A stretch of 64,000 bases of DNA from Brevinematales bacterium (GTDB lineage: Bacteria; Spirochaetota; Brevinematia; Brevinematales; GWF1-51-8), in the NCBI GenBank assembly GCA_020059465.1, contig JAGVBZ010000035.1, positions 62,001 through 126,000 of the forward strand. The letters run 5' to 3'. The notes beneath the pieces were generated by a model. It saw nothing but the letters and a program-made list of their open reading frames with translations. It was not told the origin of the DNA and did no database searches. This document shows, one piece after another, positions 27,821-36,986 of this stretch. The first letter of the stretch is position 1. The number at the start of each line of letters is the position of its first letter. A program made the translations under genes and the position numbers.

Positions 27821-28087
27821 ATGGATAAACCGAGATGCGCTTTAAAACTGATCTATAGTTGTTTTGATTGCTTTTATTTCCAGAACCGTTCGGCTCATAT
27901 CGATATTCAAAAGGAAAAGTACCATTGCATGGTCGAAAAGAAAGACTTTTCTTTCGATAAGATGTTCCCCAACGGTGTTCCGGTATGGTGTCCGCTTCCG
28001 GAGTTTGAGAGCGTTCGTCCTTCAAAGGAATTCGCGCCTTTTGAAAGAATTTTAAAGAAGTTGGAACAAGGTACGCCAAAGAAATAA
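27821..28087 (+). CDS. Small probable zinc-binding protein with four or five conserved-looking cysteines
   Basis: An 88-residue protein with its own strong promoter and ribosome site (GGAGGG). Cysteines are arranged as in many small zinc proteins: CFDCFYF near residues 14-20, YHCMV near 35 and VPVWCPLP near 55; the last phrase closely matches the I-P-x-W-C-P-L pattern seen in small predicted metal-binding proteins of anaerobes. It ends directly beside the convergent holB. Its function is unknown; a structural zinc or DNA/RNA-binding role is possible. Confidence 0.7.
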   Translation: MDKPRCALKLIYSCFDCFYFQNRSAHIDIQKEKYHCMVEKKDFSFDKMFPNGVPVWCPLPEFESVRPSKEFAPFERILKKLEQGTPKK

Positions 28088-29299
28088 TTATTTCATTTTC
28101 TTCTGGTACCATCGAGAAATATTCAGCAATAATACAGGGAATACGGCCTGCGGGTTAGTATTCCCGTATCTTATTTTTTTCCATACAGTTTCAATCTCTC
28201 CGCAGATTTCCATAATTTCCGCCGAATTGCTGTTCCGTATCAGCAGCGCGGGCAAATCAGAAAACTCCTGTTCGAGATACTGTTTCAAATCTGTCTTTCT
28301 TAAAAATTGCTGACGTAATATCTGGAGATTCCGGAAATAATTGATCAATTCGTACAAAAAGTGGACCTGCATATCCGGAACAGCATCCGAGTTTAATGAA
28401 TCGATAAAACGAAACAGCTCGGAACTGTGCTGCACATGAGGAGCGATTTTTGCGAAAAACTCCCGGACATTGCTCTGACGTTTCGCACGGTACTGATAAA
28501 CCACATCGTTCATCAGATCGATAGTAGACTGATGATTCCCGGGATTCTCCCCAAAAATAGTCTTGACCGATTGGGGCGAAAGACGATCGAATTTTATTAC
28601 TATACTTCGCGATAGAATTGTCGGAAGGATTTGCGAAAGCTCAGAGACGGTCAGTATGATAAGCGATTGAGACGGGGGTTCCTCGAATAGCTTGAGAGCG
28701 GAATTCTGTGCCTGAACCGTGGCGTTCTCAAATCCTCCGATCAGGGTTATTCTGCGGTGCCCCGACGCGCGCTGGGAATGAAAGTCTATGGTTTCACGGA
28801 TAAAATCGATGGGGATTTTTTGCTTTTTAGTCAACTCGTCCGATGCGCGTTCGATCTTTCCGGCAAATTCCTTATCTTCTGTAAGCCGTTTGTATACACT
28901 GTTATTGAGTATTTCAAATTCCAATTCCTCGCGAAGAACGGAGAACTCGATTTTTTTATCCTTGATCTTATCGGGAAGCTCGCCCAGAAAGATCGATTGG
29001 GATATCCGGCCGAGAAGGTATTTCAGATAGCGGATCAGCTGCTCGCGTAATTTTTCATTTGCAATATTCTGGATAAAATATTTCGTCTTTAACGAGAAGT
29101 TATCGTTCCGGTAAAAAAGAAAATCGGGGGAAAGAAACGGATCTTTTCTTAAAATCTCCTCGGATAAAAATAATCCGGCGGAAAACTTGCCGCAGCCGGG
29201 ATTCCCGTGAAAAATGAGGGTTCTACCCTGAAAATCGTCCTTTAAAAGTTTCTGGAGCAGAATAGCGGGATGTTTCTGGCCGATCAAACGTTTCTGCAT
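28088..29299 (-). CDS. holB: DNA polymerase III delta' subunit-like protein
   Basis: Clamp-loader AAA+ subunit. The N-terminal half has the AAA+ layout: GNPGCGKFS near residue 36 in the P-loop place, then LIGGFENATVQAQNSALKLFEEPP near 184, where sensor-1 and arginine-finger segments lie, and ILPTILSRS near 225. The P-loop threonine/serine is replaced by phenylalanine and the four-cysteine zinc module of DnaX/HolB is absent, in line with a non-hydrolysing delta' role. At 403 residues it is longer than E. coli HolB (334), with an insert near residues 70-150. It is last in pyrB-recJ-holB. Confidence 0.82.
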   Translation of the reverse strand: MQKRLIGQKHPAILLQKLLKDDFQGRTLIFHGNPGCGKFSAGLFLSEEILRKDPFLSPDFLFYRNDNFSLKTKYFIQNIANEKLREQLIRYLKYLLGRISQSIFLGELPDKIKDKKIEFSVLREELEFEILNNSVYKRLTEDKEFAGKIERASDELTKKQKIPIDFIRETIDFHSQRASGHRRITLIGGFENATVQAQNSALKLFEEPPSQSLIILTVSELSQILPTILSRSIVIKFDRLSPQSVKTIFGENPGNHQSTIDLMNDVVYQYRAKRQSNVREFFAKIAPHVQHSSELFRFIDSLNSDAVPDMQVHFLYELINYFRNLQILRQQFLRKTDLKQYLEQEFSDLPALLIRNSNSAEIMEICGEIETVWKKIRYGNTNPQAVFPVLLLNISRWYQKKMK

Positions 29300-29308
29300 A
29301 AGCAGGCC

Positions 29309-31543
29309 TTATCTTCCTTTTATATCCTTCATTACAAGCCGCGCTTCGGACATTCCGTTATACGTATTGACTTCGGGATAACCGACTATATCGTATGCGG
29401 AAAAATCCCGCAGCATTTCGGCTATTTTCTTGGATGAATTCCATGCAATCATCTTAATGCTGGTGTCGTTCTTTTTAAGAGTGACAATCGCGTGATCGTT
29501 ATCCTTTCCCATGTAAAAGACGTCCGATATCCTGACGTTTTCAAAAAGGTAATTGGGAATTTCATTCGCATTTCCGATCGGTTCAAGAATGTTCTCAAGA
29601 TAACGGATATTGTTCAGATTGATTTCGGAAAAATCGGTCAAAACCCCGTCAATCAGTATTTCTTCTTTCATAACATCGTTCTGGTGCTCTTCTATGTATT
29701 CCTTTGCTTTTTTCTTGAATTCATCGAGCTTCTCACGATGAATTGTAAACCCGCCTGCATATTTATGCCCGCCGTACTGGGCGAAGTAATCTGACATATT
29801 TTCAAGCATCTTCACCACTTCGAATTCGCCGCTGACCCGCATCGATCCGGTGCATTCGCCGTTCTCGAGGGAAATAATAACAGTCGGTTTCTGGTATTCG
29901 TGGGTAATCTTATTTGCAAGCAAACCAGTGATGCCCTTGGGGATTTTATCCGATGCAAGAATAAGTATTCTATCGTTATTCAGGTTTTCCGAACGGATAG
30001 TCTGGCGGACAAAATCCTCCGATGTTTTCAGCAGGTTTTTTCGCTGAACATCCTTCTTTACAATATCCCTTGCAAGTGTTTCGCCCTCATTAACCTTTGT
30101 GCTGATAAGAAGCTCTGCACTGAGGCTACCGGTACCCATTCTTCCGGGCGAGTTCAGCAGGGGCGCGATATTCCAACCCACCTGCTTGGATGTGATATTC
30201 TCCAACGGTAATTGGGTTTCGCGGAGAAGGGAAATCAGCCCGGTGGGAGCGTGAGCGAAAAGCTTCAGCCCGTTTTTTACAATATTCCGGTTTTCCCCGT
30301 TCAGCGGCATGATGTCCGCAACTGTGCCAATTGCCGCAAGCGGCAGGTATTCGTTAATCATTTCGACAAAACGGGTGTTCCTGCCGATCAATAGACGGCG
30401 GTATACCTCAGAACAGACCATGCAGTCTGCTATACTGCGATGCATTTGCGCCGGATCGGGATAGTGCCCCAGATAATTGGCAATCGTAAGTAACTGGTGG
30501 TCCTTAGCTTTCTTCAGCATCACCTTGGACATTTTCAGCGTATCTTCCATAGGATTGTTTATTTGAGAAAGACCGGCCTTCTTCAACTGCTGTTGTAGAA
30601 ATTTCAGATCAAAATCGATCAGGTTATGTCCGATCATTTTTCTTTCCCCGGTAAATTCCATCAGCTCTTTAAGAGCGTCAACGATAGAAATTCCGTCCCG
30701 GTCGAGCATATCCTGAGTTATGCCCGTGATATTTATTATTTCCTGCGAAAGCTGTTTCTGTATTTTAATCAGTTTCTGAAAGGTTTGAATGATAACACCG
30801 TTCCTGACCTTTAATGCTCCGATTTCAATAATTTCATCGTTATGGGGATTTAGCCCTGTGGTCTCGAGATCGAGAAAAATCAATTCCTGATCGAAGTATT
30901 CCGGTATTTCTTTTTTCTCGACCATTGCCCACGCAGTTTTTAACGCCACACCCGCGCCGCTTAGCGAACGGAACGGATAGGTGTCATCGTCGACCTTAGG
31001 ATTGATGACGGCGTAAGCATCGGGCAGGGTATCCCGTGCTTCGTGGTGGTCGGTGATAATCACGGTGAGTCCCAATTTATTCGCGATCTCTACTTCATTC
31101 AGCGCAGTAATCCCGCAGTCGACCGTGATCAGAAGCTGTATGTCGTTAATCGCAGCCCATTCGACTGATTCTTTAGTCAGTCCGTAACTTTCGAACCCTT
31201 CGGGAATACGATAGATTACCTGCGCGCCGAGTTTCTCAAGGAGTTTATACATTATCGCGGTCGCGGTTACGCCGTCCACATCACGGTCGCCGAAAATCAG
31301 GATGCCCTTCTTGTTTTTAATAGTTTCCTCAATCTTGAGAATAGCCTTATGCATATCTCTGAATAGAAAAGGATTATGAAGATCCAGAAAATTCGGATTT
31401 AGGTATTCCATCGCTTCGATATAACTGGAGACGTTTCGGTTATTCAGGACAGATAAAATAAATTCCGGCAGTGAGACTTTCTGCCTGAGTTCACGGATCT
31501 GATCGCGGTTAGGGGAGAGAATCTTCCATTCGAGTTCTTTCAT
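29309..31543 (-). CDS. recJ: RecJ single-strand exonuclease with an inserted DnaQ-type exonuclease domain
   Basis: RecJ degrades single-stranded DNA 5' to 3' in repair and recombination. All DHH/DHHA1 motifs are present: GDRDVDG (residues 85-91), TVDCGI (140-145), ITDHHE (163-168), LSGAGVALK (194-202), GTVADIMPL (406-414), SPGRMG and, near 595, GGHKYAGGF. Between LSGAGVALK and GTVADI, residues about 212-388 form a complete DEDDh exonuclease domain: FLDLETTG (D225, E227), HNLIDFD (D312), and HRSIAD (H368, D373). The total length is 744 residues against about 560-580 for ordinary RecJ. The gene lies 9 bases before holB and 11 after pyrB. Confidence 0.95.
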   Translation of the reverse strand: MKELEWKILSPNRDQIRELRQKVSLPEFILSVLNNRNVSSYIEAMEYLNPNFLDLHNPFLFRDMHKAILKIEETIKNKKGILIFGDRDVDGVTATAIMYKLLEKLGAQVIYRIPEGFESYGLTKESVEWAAINDIQLLITVDCGITALNEVEIANKLGLTVIITDHHEARDTLPDAYAVINPKVDDDTYPFRSLSGAGVALKTAWAMVEKKEIPEYFDQELIFLDLETTGLNPHNDEIIEIGALKVRNGVIIQTFQKLIKIQKQLSQEIINITGITQDMLDRDGISIVDALKELMEFTGERKMIGHNLIDFDLKFLQQQLKKAGLSQINNPMEDTLKMSKVMLKKAKDHQLLTIANYLGHYPDPAQMHRSIADCMVCSEVYRRLLIGRNTRFVEMINEYLPLAAIGTVADIMPLNGENRNIVKNGLKLFAHAPTGLISLLRETQLPLENITSKQVGWNIAPLLNSPGRMGTGSLSAELLISTKVNEGETLARDIVKKDVQRKNLLKTSEDFVRQTIRSENLNNDRILILASDKIPKGITGLLANKITHEYQKPTVIISLENGECTGSMRVSGEFEVVKMLENMSDYFAQYGGHKYAGGFTIHREKLDEFKKKAKEYIEEHQNDVMKEEILIDGVLTDFSEINLNNIRYLENILEPIGNANEIPNYLFENVRISDVFYMGKDNDHAIVTLKKNDTSIKMIAWNSSKKIAEMLRDFSAYDIVGYPEVNTYNGMSEARLVMKDIKGR

Positions 31544-31554
31544 CCGGCGGTATC

Positions 31555-32472
31555 CTAATACGTCTCTAAAAGAATGGACAAAAGCGCCATTCTAATAAAA
31601 AGACCGTTATGCGCCTGACGGAAGTATGCGGCCCGGGGATCTTTATCGACTTCATACTTTATTTCATCGACCCGAGGCAGAGGATGCATGATGATCGAAC
31701 TTTTCGGAAGTATATCCATGATCTCGTTATCGATGATATAAATACCGTGAGCTTTTTCATATTCTTCGATTGAAGCAAACCGTTCCCGCTGAACCCGCGT
31801 CTGGTATACGACATCTACCTTTCCGGCGACCTCCCGCAGATCGGCGTTTTCCTCGTAATCGATCCCGTGTTTTTCAAGGTGTTCCTTAATATCGTCGCGC
31901 ATTTTTACATTAGGCGGCGAAACGAAATATATCTTGATATTACTGTATTTCGCCAAAAGATAAGCGAGCGACCGTACTGTACGGCCGTTAGCAAGATCGC
32001 CGACCATTGCGATTTTTATTCCGTCGATGCGGCCGATTTCTTTTTTAATCGTGAAAATATCAAGGAGAGACTGGGTGGGGTGCTGTCCGGCGCCGTCCCC
32101 GGCGTTAATAATTGGGATTTTACTGACCTCGCAAGCACGGTGGGCGGCGCCGGCCTCGTGATGTCGCAGCACAATCACATCGCCGTAACCGCTCAGTACA
32201 CGGATAGTGTCTTCAAGCGTCTCGCCTTTCGCCGCCGACGAAAAATTCTGCGCGTTCTCGGTCGACGCCACACTTCCCCCCAGACGTATCATCGCAGATT
32301 CGAACGAAAGCCGCGTACGGGTGGACGGTTCATAGAATAAGGATATCATTATTTTATTCGTTAGGGTTTTTACTTGGGTGGAGAGTTTTTCCATGATGTG
32401 CGCGACGTCAAAAAGCTCTTCAAGCGATTCTTTAGTGAATTGCTGCGATTCTATGACATGCTTGAGTTTCAT
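31555..32472 (-). CDS. pyrB: Aspartate carbamoyltransferase catalytic chain
   Basis: Second step of pyrimidine synthesis: carbamoyl phosphate plus aspartate to carbamoyl-aspartate. Motifs: YEPSTRTRLSFE (carbamoyl-phosphate site, near residue 50), HHEAGAA near 103, HPTQSLLD near 133 and MHPLPRVDEI near 265. I take ATG 32472 as the start (305 residues) because the strong ribosome site GGAGGGG lies just upstream; an in-frame ATG four codons earlier would place that site inside the coding region. No pyrI follows; the gene leads the operon with recJ and holB, an unusual pairing. Confidence 0.95.
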   Translation of the reverse strand: MKLKHVIESQQFTKESLEELFDVAHIMEKLSTQVKTLTNKIMISLFYEPSTRTRLSFESAMIRLGGSVASTENAQNFSSAAKGETLEDTIRVLSGYGDVIVLRHHEAGAAHRACEVSKIPIINAGDGAGQHPTQSLLDIFTIKKEIGRIDGIKIAMVGDLANGRTVRSLAYLLAKYSNIKIYFVSPPNVKMRDDIKEHLEKHGIDYEENADLREVAGKVDVVYQTRVQRERFASIEEYEKAHGIYIIDNEIMDILPKSSIIMHPLPRVDEIKYEVDKDPRAAYFRQAHNGLFIRMALLSILLETY

Positions 32473-32586
32473 CTTCCCCTCCATTTTGACAAGCTCAAAT
32501 ATTATAAAACAGAATCGGGTAAAAGAAAAGAAACACGGCTTTTCTTTTCATTCGATGGCAGAAAGAACGAAGTATCAGTCGAGGTA

Positions 32587-34086
32587 TTAGATTCCGAAAT
32601 AGAGTTCCGCGGCGATATTATATCCCTGGAATCCGAATTCTCCGGGATAACGCCCAAGTTCTTTGCCGAATAAAGAGAAATGAATCTTGAGATGCACATA
32701 GGTCGCGGGAATCCATAAAAAGACATATTTTAATACCGGGATTTCCGCAAGTATCATCGGGGTAAGGTGCACTGTAAAACCGAGAGTGGGATAGCCCGAA
32801 TTTAGCCCAAATCCGATATGCAGGATATCGAACAGGAACTTGGTATCGAACCCGGCGTGTATCTTACCGAGAAACGAAATGGGATAGGTATACAGTAAAT
32901 CGTCGAGTTGGAAGTAGAACGACGGTTCGTTGATAATAAACCAGATGGATTTATCGAGGGGGATTATATAACGGAATCCAAGCGAAAGGTCGGGAAGTTT
33001 CCACCCGAAATATGCGTCGCTTATCCCGCTCTTAAGCCAGTATCGGGGCGAGATAATATCGGCGAGTTTTCCGGCGATGATAAACTGAGGGGTAACCGGT
33101 TTATAAAACCCGAAATCGAGCGCAAGCCCGAAACCTCCGCGCACCAACTGGCCGTCCCCGAACGCCGAGAAATTAAGGAAATCGCCCCCATTGGCGGAAA
33201 ATGTATAATTCGTTATCTGCGTGAACATAGTTAACGCATCGCCGATGTTATCCGTATGACCCTGGATTTCCACGAATGCCCTGACCGTATATCCGAGGAA
33301 TACCTTTCCTGCGAGCGGCAGATTGACCTGCCCGACACCCAACGCGAACGCAAGTCCCGCCTGGGCATTCAGGTCGACGACCGGGTCATCGATGAATAGA
33401 AGATTTTTATTATTACCGAAAAATCCAACACGAGTATCTGTCGTTACATAGAAAGTAATTCCGAAATGATGCCTGTAGTAAGAGATCAAATTGACGTTAA
33501 CTTCTGCGGAGAATCCTATTTTATCGTTCTTGGCGATTTGTATAATATTGCTGATCTGCTGAATCGTATTTAACGGAGAAGTGTTATACAAGGGTGAAAT
33601 ATCGATTATTCCGAAGGTTAACGCCGATACCAAAGGCTGGAGGATGCTCTGATCCGGACTGCTGCCGTTCAGGGAACCCCGCATGAGGTCCATAAAGTAG
33701 GAGGACTGATAGATCACATCCTCTGATACCATCGTGCTCGCGAATACGTTCAGGATGAACAGTCTTCCGAAACTGTGTGACGGTGCATAGACACGCGGAT
33801 CGATAGTCGCGTCGATATAATCGAAGGAAGGAGTGTCCTCGTCAGTGTCGAGGGAACTTTTCTGGTAATCGAAATCTATCCATATGCTCCCGGGATTCAG
33901 GGCGTTCATCCCGTAATTATTCAGGAGTCCCGGGTTGTTCAGGCTGAGCATCGGATTGGCTTCGTCGAATAGGGTGACACCTCCGATATATCCCGTACCG
34001 GCACTTTGGAAATTTTTAGCGCTGAGGGCATTAGGAAGGGCGAGTAAAAATAGTATAGTAGCCGGTATCAGATAATTTCGAACCAT
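32587..34086 (-). CDS. Outer-membrane beta-barrel-like protein, 499 aa
   Basis: A signal peptide (about 1-22, ending ALSA) is followed by GTGYIGGVTLFDEANPML and a SLNNPGLLNNYG stretch, which resemble the starts of FadL/PorV-type and spirochaete UPF0164-like barrels (gly-rich phrase, then N-x-P-G-L/A). The rest shows alternating hydrophobic beta strands and ends in AAELYFGI. I infer a transmembrane beta barrel of about 14 or more strands. It is the last of four co-oriented exported genes (32587-36850). The function is unknown; PorV-like partner or lipid-transport roles are possible. Confidence 0.65.
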   Translation of the reverse strand: MVRNYLIPATILFLLALPNALSAKNFQSAGTGYIGGVTLFDEANPMLSLNNPGLLNNYGMNALNPGSIWIDFDYQKSSLDTDEDTPSFDYIDATIDPRVYAPSHSFGRLFILNVFASTMVSEDVIYQSSYFMDLMRGSLNGSSPDQSILQPLVSALTFGIIDISPLYNTSPLNTIQQISNIIQIAKNDKIGFSAEVNVNLISYYRHHFGITFYVTTDTRVGFFGNNKNLLFIDDPVVDLNAQAGLAFALGVGQVNLPLAGKVFLGYTVRAFVEIQGHTDNIGDALTMFTQITNYTFSANGGDFLNFSAFGDGQLVRGGFGLALDFGFYKPVTPQFIIAGKLADIISPRYWLKSGISDAYFGWKLPDLSLGFRYIIPLDKSIWFIINEPSFYFQLDDLLYTYPISFLGKIHAGFDTKFLFDILHIGFGLNSGYPTLGFTVHLTPMILAEIPVLKYVFLWIPATYVHLKIHFSLFGKELGRYPGEFGFQGYNIAAELYFGI

Positions 34087-34105
34087 TTGCGCATCCTATT
34101 CGTAA

Positions 34106-35371
34106 TCAAAAACCGGATATTCCCTGGAACTGAAGCAGGAGGTTACTCAGCTGTTGCATCGAGAAACTGTTCGTCAGGTTTGACAGCAGAGTATCCATAT
34201 TGTTGGTACCGATGTTGGTCATATTGATCCATGAAGCCGTAAGCGCCTTCAATCCGCCGCTATGGTCAGCCCATGGGGATTTGATAAAATTGGAAACATG
34301 CAGGACAAACGCGGGCGAGCCTACGATGACGCCATGCAGATCGTTTAAGGGCGTCTGGAATTCATCGACCATTCCCTCGATCATAGTAAAGGTGTAGAAA
34401 ATTCCCGCGAACGAACTGATGGAATTCGAGTTCGTAGAGGCATCCATAATCGAGTCATACAAATTAAAAAATCCGCCTTCAATTGTGCTTCCTGTAAGTT
34501 GTTTCCACAGGCCCTGATCGAACAATTCGAGAAAACGTTTCGGACGGAGTAAACAACCCTTGATATCGTTGACCACGTACATTTTTTTATTCAGAAATTT
34601 TATCAGTATCAGCATGTTTTCCAAACTATCATGGGCGTTTTTTAGAGTGTCCACAATATTCGACCCGGAATTGGAATCGTTCATCTGCATTGTTGCCGTA
34701 ATATTCGACATCATCGCCTGAAAATCCATGATGAACACCGGGGTAGTTGTCGTCCCGTCATTGGAAAGGGTCATAATATCCCCCTCGCCGCCGAAAACCC
34801 CGTCGTTGTTGTAATCGAGCATGGAAAACGTGAGATCGAATGCGTATGCGATTATCAGCATGAGATTCGCTTCGAGACTTTCCTGATTAATGATCCCGTC
34901 TCCCTGCCCGTTGATAATACCATAGGGGCTATTTAATATACCGATGATAGATTGATAAAACTTTCGGTTGGGATTGATCTCGATCGCTTTCTGCCCGGCA
35001 GGAGATGCGATTACCGTGAAAAGATCCTCCACTTGGAAGTCAGGATTAGCCGCCAATTCGGCGGATAATGCATACATGAAATCGGGAAGGAAATGCCAGA
35101 ACGCCGCACGCGCATAACCGACCCTTGCTTTGGAGTTGCCGGGATTGATAACCAGCGCATTGGAATAGGCGGACATCGAGCCTTTATAATCCCCGTTGTT
35201 GTATAACTGCTGACCCTTTTCGGTGAACGACTCAGTGTTAAACCCGGTGAAGGAAGGGTTTGCCCACTCGAAGAAGTTACAGCCGCCTAAGACCATGGCG
35301 ATTATAGACAGCGAAATAAAATAGATCACTAATATGCGCGGCTTGAATAGAATTTCCTTGCCGTTATTCAT
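34106..35371 (-). CDS. Lipoprotein with N-terminal TPR
   Basis: Start at ATG 35371 (AAGGGAG four bases upstream), giving 421 residues with a lipobox VLGGC near residue 31. A TPR-like pair follows (GQQLYNNGDYKGSMSAYSNA near 55 and the next helix pair), then a helical region. The segment DYNNDGVFGGEGD near 185 looks like an EF-hand-type calcium loop. No family is recognised beyond this. It lies 19 bases after the CsgG-like/Ig-like gene and 19 before the barrel gene, so all are likely co-transcribed. Confidence 0.65.
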   Translation of the reverse strand: MNNGKEILFKPRILVIYFISLSIIAMVLGGCNFFEWANPSFTGFNTESFTEKGQQLYNNGDYKGSMSAYSNALVINPGNSKARVGYARAAFWHFLPDFMYALSAELAANPDFQVEDLFTVIASPAGQKAIEINPNRKFYQSIIGILNSPYGIINGQGDGIINQESLEANLMLIIAYAFDLTFSMLDYNNDGVFGGEGDIMTLSNDGTTTTPVFIMDFQAMMSNITATMQMNDSNSGSNIVDTLKNAHDSLENMLILIKFLNKKMYVVNDIKGCLLRPKRFLELFDQGLWKQLTGSTIEGGFFNLYDSIMDASTNSNSISSFAGIFYTFTMIEGMVDEFQTPLNDLHGVIVGSPAFVLHVSNFIKSPWADHSGGLKALTASWINMTNIGTNNMDTLLSNLTNSFSMQQLSNLLLQFQGISGF

Positions 35372-35390
35372 AAATCTCCCTTTTGAGATA

Positions 35391-36353
35391 TTAGTTTCCC
35401 TCAACCGCTTTTGTGACAGTCAATTCCGCAGGCTGGGAAATTCTGTTTCCCAGTTCGTCGGTAACCGAGACAACAATTTTATAAGCAGTATCGAGCGCGA
35501 CAGATTTACCGTTATCGTCCAGCATATCCCACTTTACGTTTTTAGGGGGCATACCTGTTCCTTCAAACTTCTTCACGCCTGCACCGGCCGAGTTCTGAAC
35601 AACCATAGTCCAATTGATGATCTCATACCTGCTCTCGACATCAACCTGTAGAATCACCTGCGGCATCTTCAACGGGTCTTTGACCGCGATAGTAGCGGGA
35701 CTGACCTTAAATGAAACAATCGGAAGCTGGCTTGCAATCTCGTTTTCAACTTCCTTCTTGAAATCTTCTCCCTGATTAACGGGCGGGTGAGTGAGAACAA
35801 GGGCGATATAATCGATGACGTGGGACACTTTCCCCTGCACTGAAGAAAGCCAGTAAACCTGTCCGTTATCGCGGTTATATAATTGAATGTTGATTACAAC
35901 ATAGCTTTTCCCGAAATTTTCATTGAAGCGGAAGTATTCGATATCTCCAGTGATGACTACGTTTGCGGCCTGAGTTTTATTGATATCATATGTGGTCACA
36001 ACACTCTGGTTCACGCCTTCCACATTCAGAGTTCCGGTCTGATTCTTTACATCCTTCGCAATCTTGATGCCGTTCGGCAATGAAAATTCATAGATAGCGA
36101 CGTTGTAACGGGTGAGATGTTTCTTAAGCCCGTTATTAAATAACATTTCGACCTGCTGCTGAGGGGCGCCGTTTAGAACCGCCGTAGCCGCGCTGAAATT
36201 ATCATAAAGGAGAGCGGAAAACTGTTGACCGTAACGGTAAACGGGGCTTGCCGACGGTTTCATCCCGGGATTGAAATCGTATTGTTTCAAATTGAGCGCG
36301 AAAAAAGTAACGGGTAATAACACAATACCTAAGAGTATCCCAAATCTTTTCAT
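35391..36353 (-). CDS. Exported protein with CsgG-like N-terminal region and Ig-like C-terminal domain
   Basis: Start ATG 36353 with GGAGG five bases upstream; the in-frame GTG 12 bases earlier would bury that site. 320 residues with a signal peptide ending FFALN near residue 20. The central 130 residues resemble CsgG/LpoB-type lipoprotein folds: ANVVITGDIEYFRFNEN and VVINIQLYNRDNGQVYW phrases. The C-terminal 100 residues are beta-rich and look like a FlgD/Ig-like domain (VKWDMLDDNGKSV, YKIVVSVTDELG). The family assignment is inferred by eye. It is the second gene of the four-gene envelope cluster. Confidence 0.55.
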   Translation of the reverse strand: MKRFGILLGIVLLPVTFFALNLKQYDFNPGMKPSASPVYRYGQQFSALLYDNFSAATAVLNGAPQQQVEMLFNNGLKKHLTRYNVAIYEFSLPNGIKIAKDVKNQTGTLNVEGVNQSVVTTYDINKTQAANVVITGDIEYFRFNENFGKSYVVINIQLYNRDNGQVYWLSSVQGKVSHVIDYIALVLTHPPVNQGEDFKKEVENEIASQLPIVSFKVSPATIAVKDPLKMPQVILQVDVESRYEIINWTMVVQNSAGAGVKKFEGTGMPPKNVKWDMLDDNGKSVALDTAYKIVVSVTDELGNRISQPAELTVTKAVEGN

Positions 36354-36373
36354 TTTATCCTCCACCGCTATTT

Positions 36374-36850
36374 TTAAAGCATTTTGTACTCAAATGAAAA
36401 ATCCCAACTGATCGAAGCGCTGCCTACGGGCGCGACAACCATATTCGCATAGAGACGGAACCCGAAATAGAACTCCTGAACCACGGGAATCAGGAATCCG
36501 ATACCGGCAGGAAATGCCATCGAAGTGAAATCGATTGGGAAACGAAATCCAGTAAACGCATAAAAGTCTTTCAGCCCGAAGTCGCCGATCAGAGGTAGAT
36601 TGAAATTGAAGAATATACCCGGAAAAAACTCCCCGTGAATGCCCCACTGCAAAGCGGTGACAAAAGGATCGTAACGCAGATACGGTTTGACGACCAAACC
36701 GTCGATATCGAAAAGTTCGAATGACGGAGCGCCCATGACATCATAAGGTCCGTATGCAAACTCGAAACCGGAGATTTTTACGACTTCAGAGAAGAGTACA
36801 TTTCCATTCAGTAAAAGGAGAAAGGCGGCACAACCCAACCATTTTTTCAT
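36374..36850 (-). CDS. Small outer-membrane-like protein, 158 aa
   Basis: Start at ATG 36850 (AGGGG nine bases upstream; a TTG three codons earlier is also possible). A signal peptide ends near residue 22 (NVLFS). The mature protein alternates hydrophobic and polar residues (GIFFNFNLPL, FYGFRL-like strands) and ends in SFEYKML, as in a small 8-strand barrel. No family is recognised. It heads the envelope cluster behind a promoter at 36881-36908. Confidence 0.5.
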   Translation of the reverse strand: MKKWLGCAAFLLLLNGNVLFSEVVKISGFEFAYGPYDVMGAPSFELFDIDGLVVKPYLRYDPFVTALQWGIHGEFFPGIFFNFNLPLIGDFGLKDFYAFTGFRFPIDFTSMAFPAGIGFLIPVVQEFYFGFRLYANMVVAPVGSASISWDFSFEYKML

Positions 36851-36880
36851 TTGGCGCAACCCCTGCGGTTATGGTAAATT

Positions 36881-36908
36881 AGTATAGCACGAAAACAGAA
36901 TAAATCAA
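36881..36908 (-). promoter_or_regulatory. Promoter of the envelope gene cluster
   Basis: Minus strand: -35 TTGATT (36903-36908), 16 bp spacer, -10 TATACT (36881-36886), about 31 bases before the first gene. It lies divergent to ilvD, whose own promoter is less clear (TATAAT near 36955 with a poor -35). Confidence 0.5.
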
Positions 36909-36986
36909 ATAAAAAGAGAATGAAAAATATTTCAATAAAATCATTTTTCATATATAATAATTCCGAGAATCTTTCAGGAGTTATCA

